Assembly (NCBI GenBank): GCA_029263435.1
Contig: JAJCXL010000107.1
Coordinates: forward strand, 1 to 7,213
Length of the DNA: 7,213 bases
DNA from: Acidobacteriota bacterium
Lineage (GTDB): Bacteria > Acidobacteriota > Vicinamibacteria > Marinacidobacterales > SMYC01
Reading direction: 5' to 3'
The notes under the pieces were generated by a model. That model ran no database searches. It was given only the letters and a program-made list of their open reading frames with translations, and had not been told where the DNA came from. Both the position numbers and the translations under genes were made by a program. Positions 6,225 to 7,213 of the stretch are shown here, in pieces; positions within the stretch are counted from its first letter, which is position 1, and each line of letters starts with the position of its first letter.

Positions 6225-7067
6225 GTGGCGCGAAAAAGACGACGCTCCATCTTGTATCTGCCCGGCTCGTCCGAGCGCATGATGGCAAAAGCAGGCACTC
6301 GCGGGGCGGACGTGTTGGTGCTCGACCTGGAAGACGGAGTCCATCCCGATGAGAAGACGAACGCTCGCGCAAGGCTCCGGGGATGTCTAGACCGCTACGA
6401 TTGGGGCGGCTCTGAAGTCTTCATTCGCGCGAACGGTCTCGACACACCTTGGGGGCGAGACGACGTCGCGATGGTAGCCGAGCTCCGACCGCAAGGGGCG
6501 ATCTTGCCCAAGGCGAGCGCTACGGCGGAAGTGAACGAAGTGTCCGAAAGCCTCGGGGCCGAGGTGCCTCTGTTCTTGATGATCGAGACCGCTGCCGGGC
6601 TCCTCGAGGCGTCAGCGCTCGCGCGGCTCGGTCACGTCGCGGGGCTGTTGTTCGGTGCTGCCGATTTTCGTGAAGACGTCCGAGCGGCGCCCCTTCCTGA
6701 AGAGCGCGAGATCCTCTATGCCCGTTCGCATCTCGTCGCCTCTGCCCGCGCTGCCGGCGTCGAGGTCTTCGACACCCCTTGGTTCGATTTCGAGGATCGC
6801 GAAGGGTTGGAGCGAAGCACTCGTGAAGCGCGCCGGCTCGGCTTCGACGGGAAGACCGCGATTCATCCGAGCCAAGTCCGAGCCATCAACGACGCGTTCT
6901 CACCGACCCCGGAAGAGATCGCTCGGGCTCGACGCATCGTCGAGGTGATGGAGAGTGCTCTCGAGCAGGGTCGGAGCGTCGCGTCGATGGACGGGGAGCT
7001 GGTCGAAGAGCTCCACCTGCGAGGCGCTCGTCGCGTCCTCGAACAGGCAGGAGCGAAACCTACCTAG
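6225..7067 (+). CDS. CitE-like lyase of the HpcH/HpaI aldolase family (CoA-ester lyase)
   Basis: This encodes 280 residues from GTG 6225, within the normal length of CitE-like proteins. It has the typical opening RSILYLPGSSERMMAKA (7-23) and GADVLVLDLEDGVHPDEK (27-44). The residues expected for substrate and Mg2+ binding are present: R68 in FIRANG, K96 in ILPKA, E121 in MIETAAG and D147 in GAADF. FDGKTAIHPSQV (207-218) is the conserved C-terminal element. Family members cleave or form C-C bonds in acyl-CoA esters such as citryl-, malyl- or citramalyl-CoA, or act as thioesterases on them. No citrate lyase alpha, gamma or ligase gene is nearby, so this is a stand-alone CitE-like enzyme with an undetermined CoA-ester substrate, probably cytoplasmic. 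It is divergent from the module-protein operon. An upstream ATG at 6208 is out of frame. Its stop overlaps by 2 bp the stop of the opposing gene. Confidence 0.88.
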   Translation: MARKRRRSILYLPGSSERMMAKAGTRGADVLVLDLEDGVHPDEKTNARARLRGCLDRYDWGGSEVFIRANGLDTPWGRDDVAMVAELRPQGAILPKASATAEVNEVSESLGAEVPLFLMIETAAGLLEASALARLGHVAGLLFGAADFREDVRAAPLPEEREILYARSHLVASARAAGVEVFDTPWFDFEDREGLERSTREARRLGFDGKTAIHPSQVRAINDAFSPTPEEIARARRIVEVMESALEQGRSVASMDGELVEELHLRGARRVLEQAGAKPT

Positions 7068-7213
7068 CGGTCCGATAAAGACGTGGTCAGCTCTAGGATT
7101 TGCATGGCGAGCTCCGTCACGTCGAGGCTTCCGCCGGTGACGTTACTAAGCACGACGACGCCCTTGTCGCTCGCCCTGTCGAAGTAGGCGCCCGCGCGAT
7201 AGCCCGCGACCGA
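7064..7213 (-). CDS. C-terminal fragment of a probable beta-lactamase-family serine hydrolase
   Basis: The minus strand is open from the window edge to a TAG at 7066-7064, giving 49 residues. The segment GYRAGAYFDRASDKGVVVLSN followed by a helix (LDVTELAMQILEL) matches the end of class C beta-lactamase/DD-peptidase-like serine hydrolases, where G-F/Y...F/YD....GVVVLSN forms the last core strands before a short C-terminal helix. The catalytic Ser-x-x-Lys and Tyr motifs would lie outside the window, so activity cannot be judged. The stop codon shares two bases with the stop of the lyase gene, a tightly packed convergent arrangement. The family call rests on this short tail only. Confidence 0.6.
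   Translation of the reverse strand, partial: SVAGYRAGAYFDRASDKGVVVLSNVTGGSLDVTELAMQILELTTSLSDR

Overview
This window is GC-rich and densely coded. It comes from a Gram-negative-type (diderm) bacterium: two tandem genes encode outer-membrane beta-barrel proteins of the DUF5916 type that end in the terminal phenylalanine typical of barrels, and two more genes encode exported proteins. The protein types suggest an Acidobacteriota, Myxococcota, Gemmatimonadota or similar lineage, but the sequence alone does not settle this. I see no tRNA, rRNA, CRISPR, insertion sequence or phage gene.

Left part (1-3470, plus strand): two adjacent paralogous genes for DUF5916 outer-membrane proteins. The first enters from the left edge, so only its C-terminal barrel half is visible. 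The second is complete, with a signal peptide, a CBM9-like beta-sandwich and the DUF5916 barrel. They lie 7 bp apart and look co-transcribed, and a 7-bp hairpin sits on the stop codon of the second.

Middle part (3550-5575): a Ddl-like ATP-grasp ligase of unknown substrate on the plus strand faces a small single-domain rhodanese on the minus strand. Upstream of the rhodanese, on the same strand, is a two-gene unit (6095 to 5012). It encodes a secreted, acidic 187-aa protein and a 171-aa membrane- or lipid-anchored protein. The two are full-length homologues, and each appears to be built from two copies of the same beta-alpha-beta module. This pair is the least described and most interesting element here.

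Right part (6096-7213): a 129-bp divergent intergenic region separates the module pair from a stand-alone CitE-like (HpcH/HpaI aldolase family) lyase gene on the plus strand. The lyase gene may be leaderless. Its stop codon overlaps by two bases the stop codon of a minus-strand gene entering from the right edge, whose visible 49 residues resemble the C-terminus of a beta-lactamase-family serine hydrolase.

The genes do not form one pathway. The first two and the module pair concern the cell envelope. The ligase, rhodanese, lyase and hydrolase look like independent small units.
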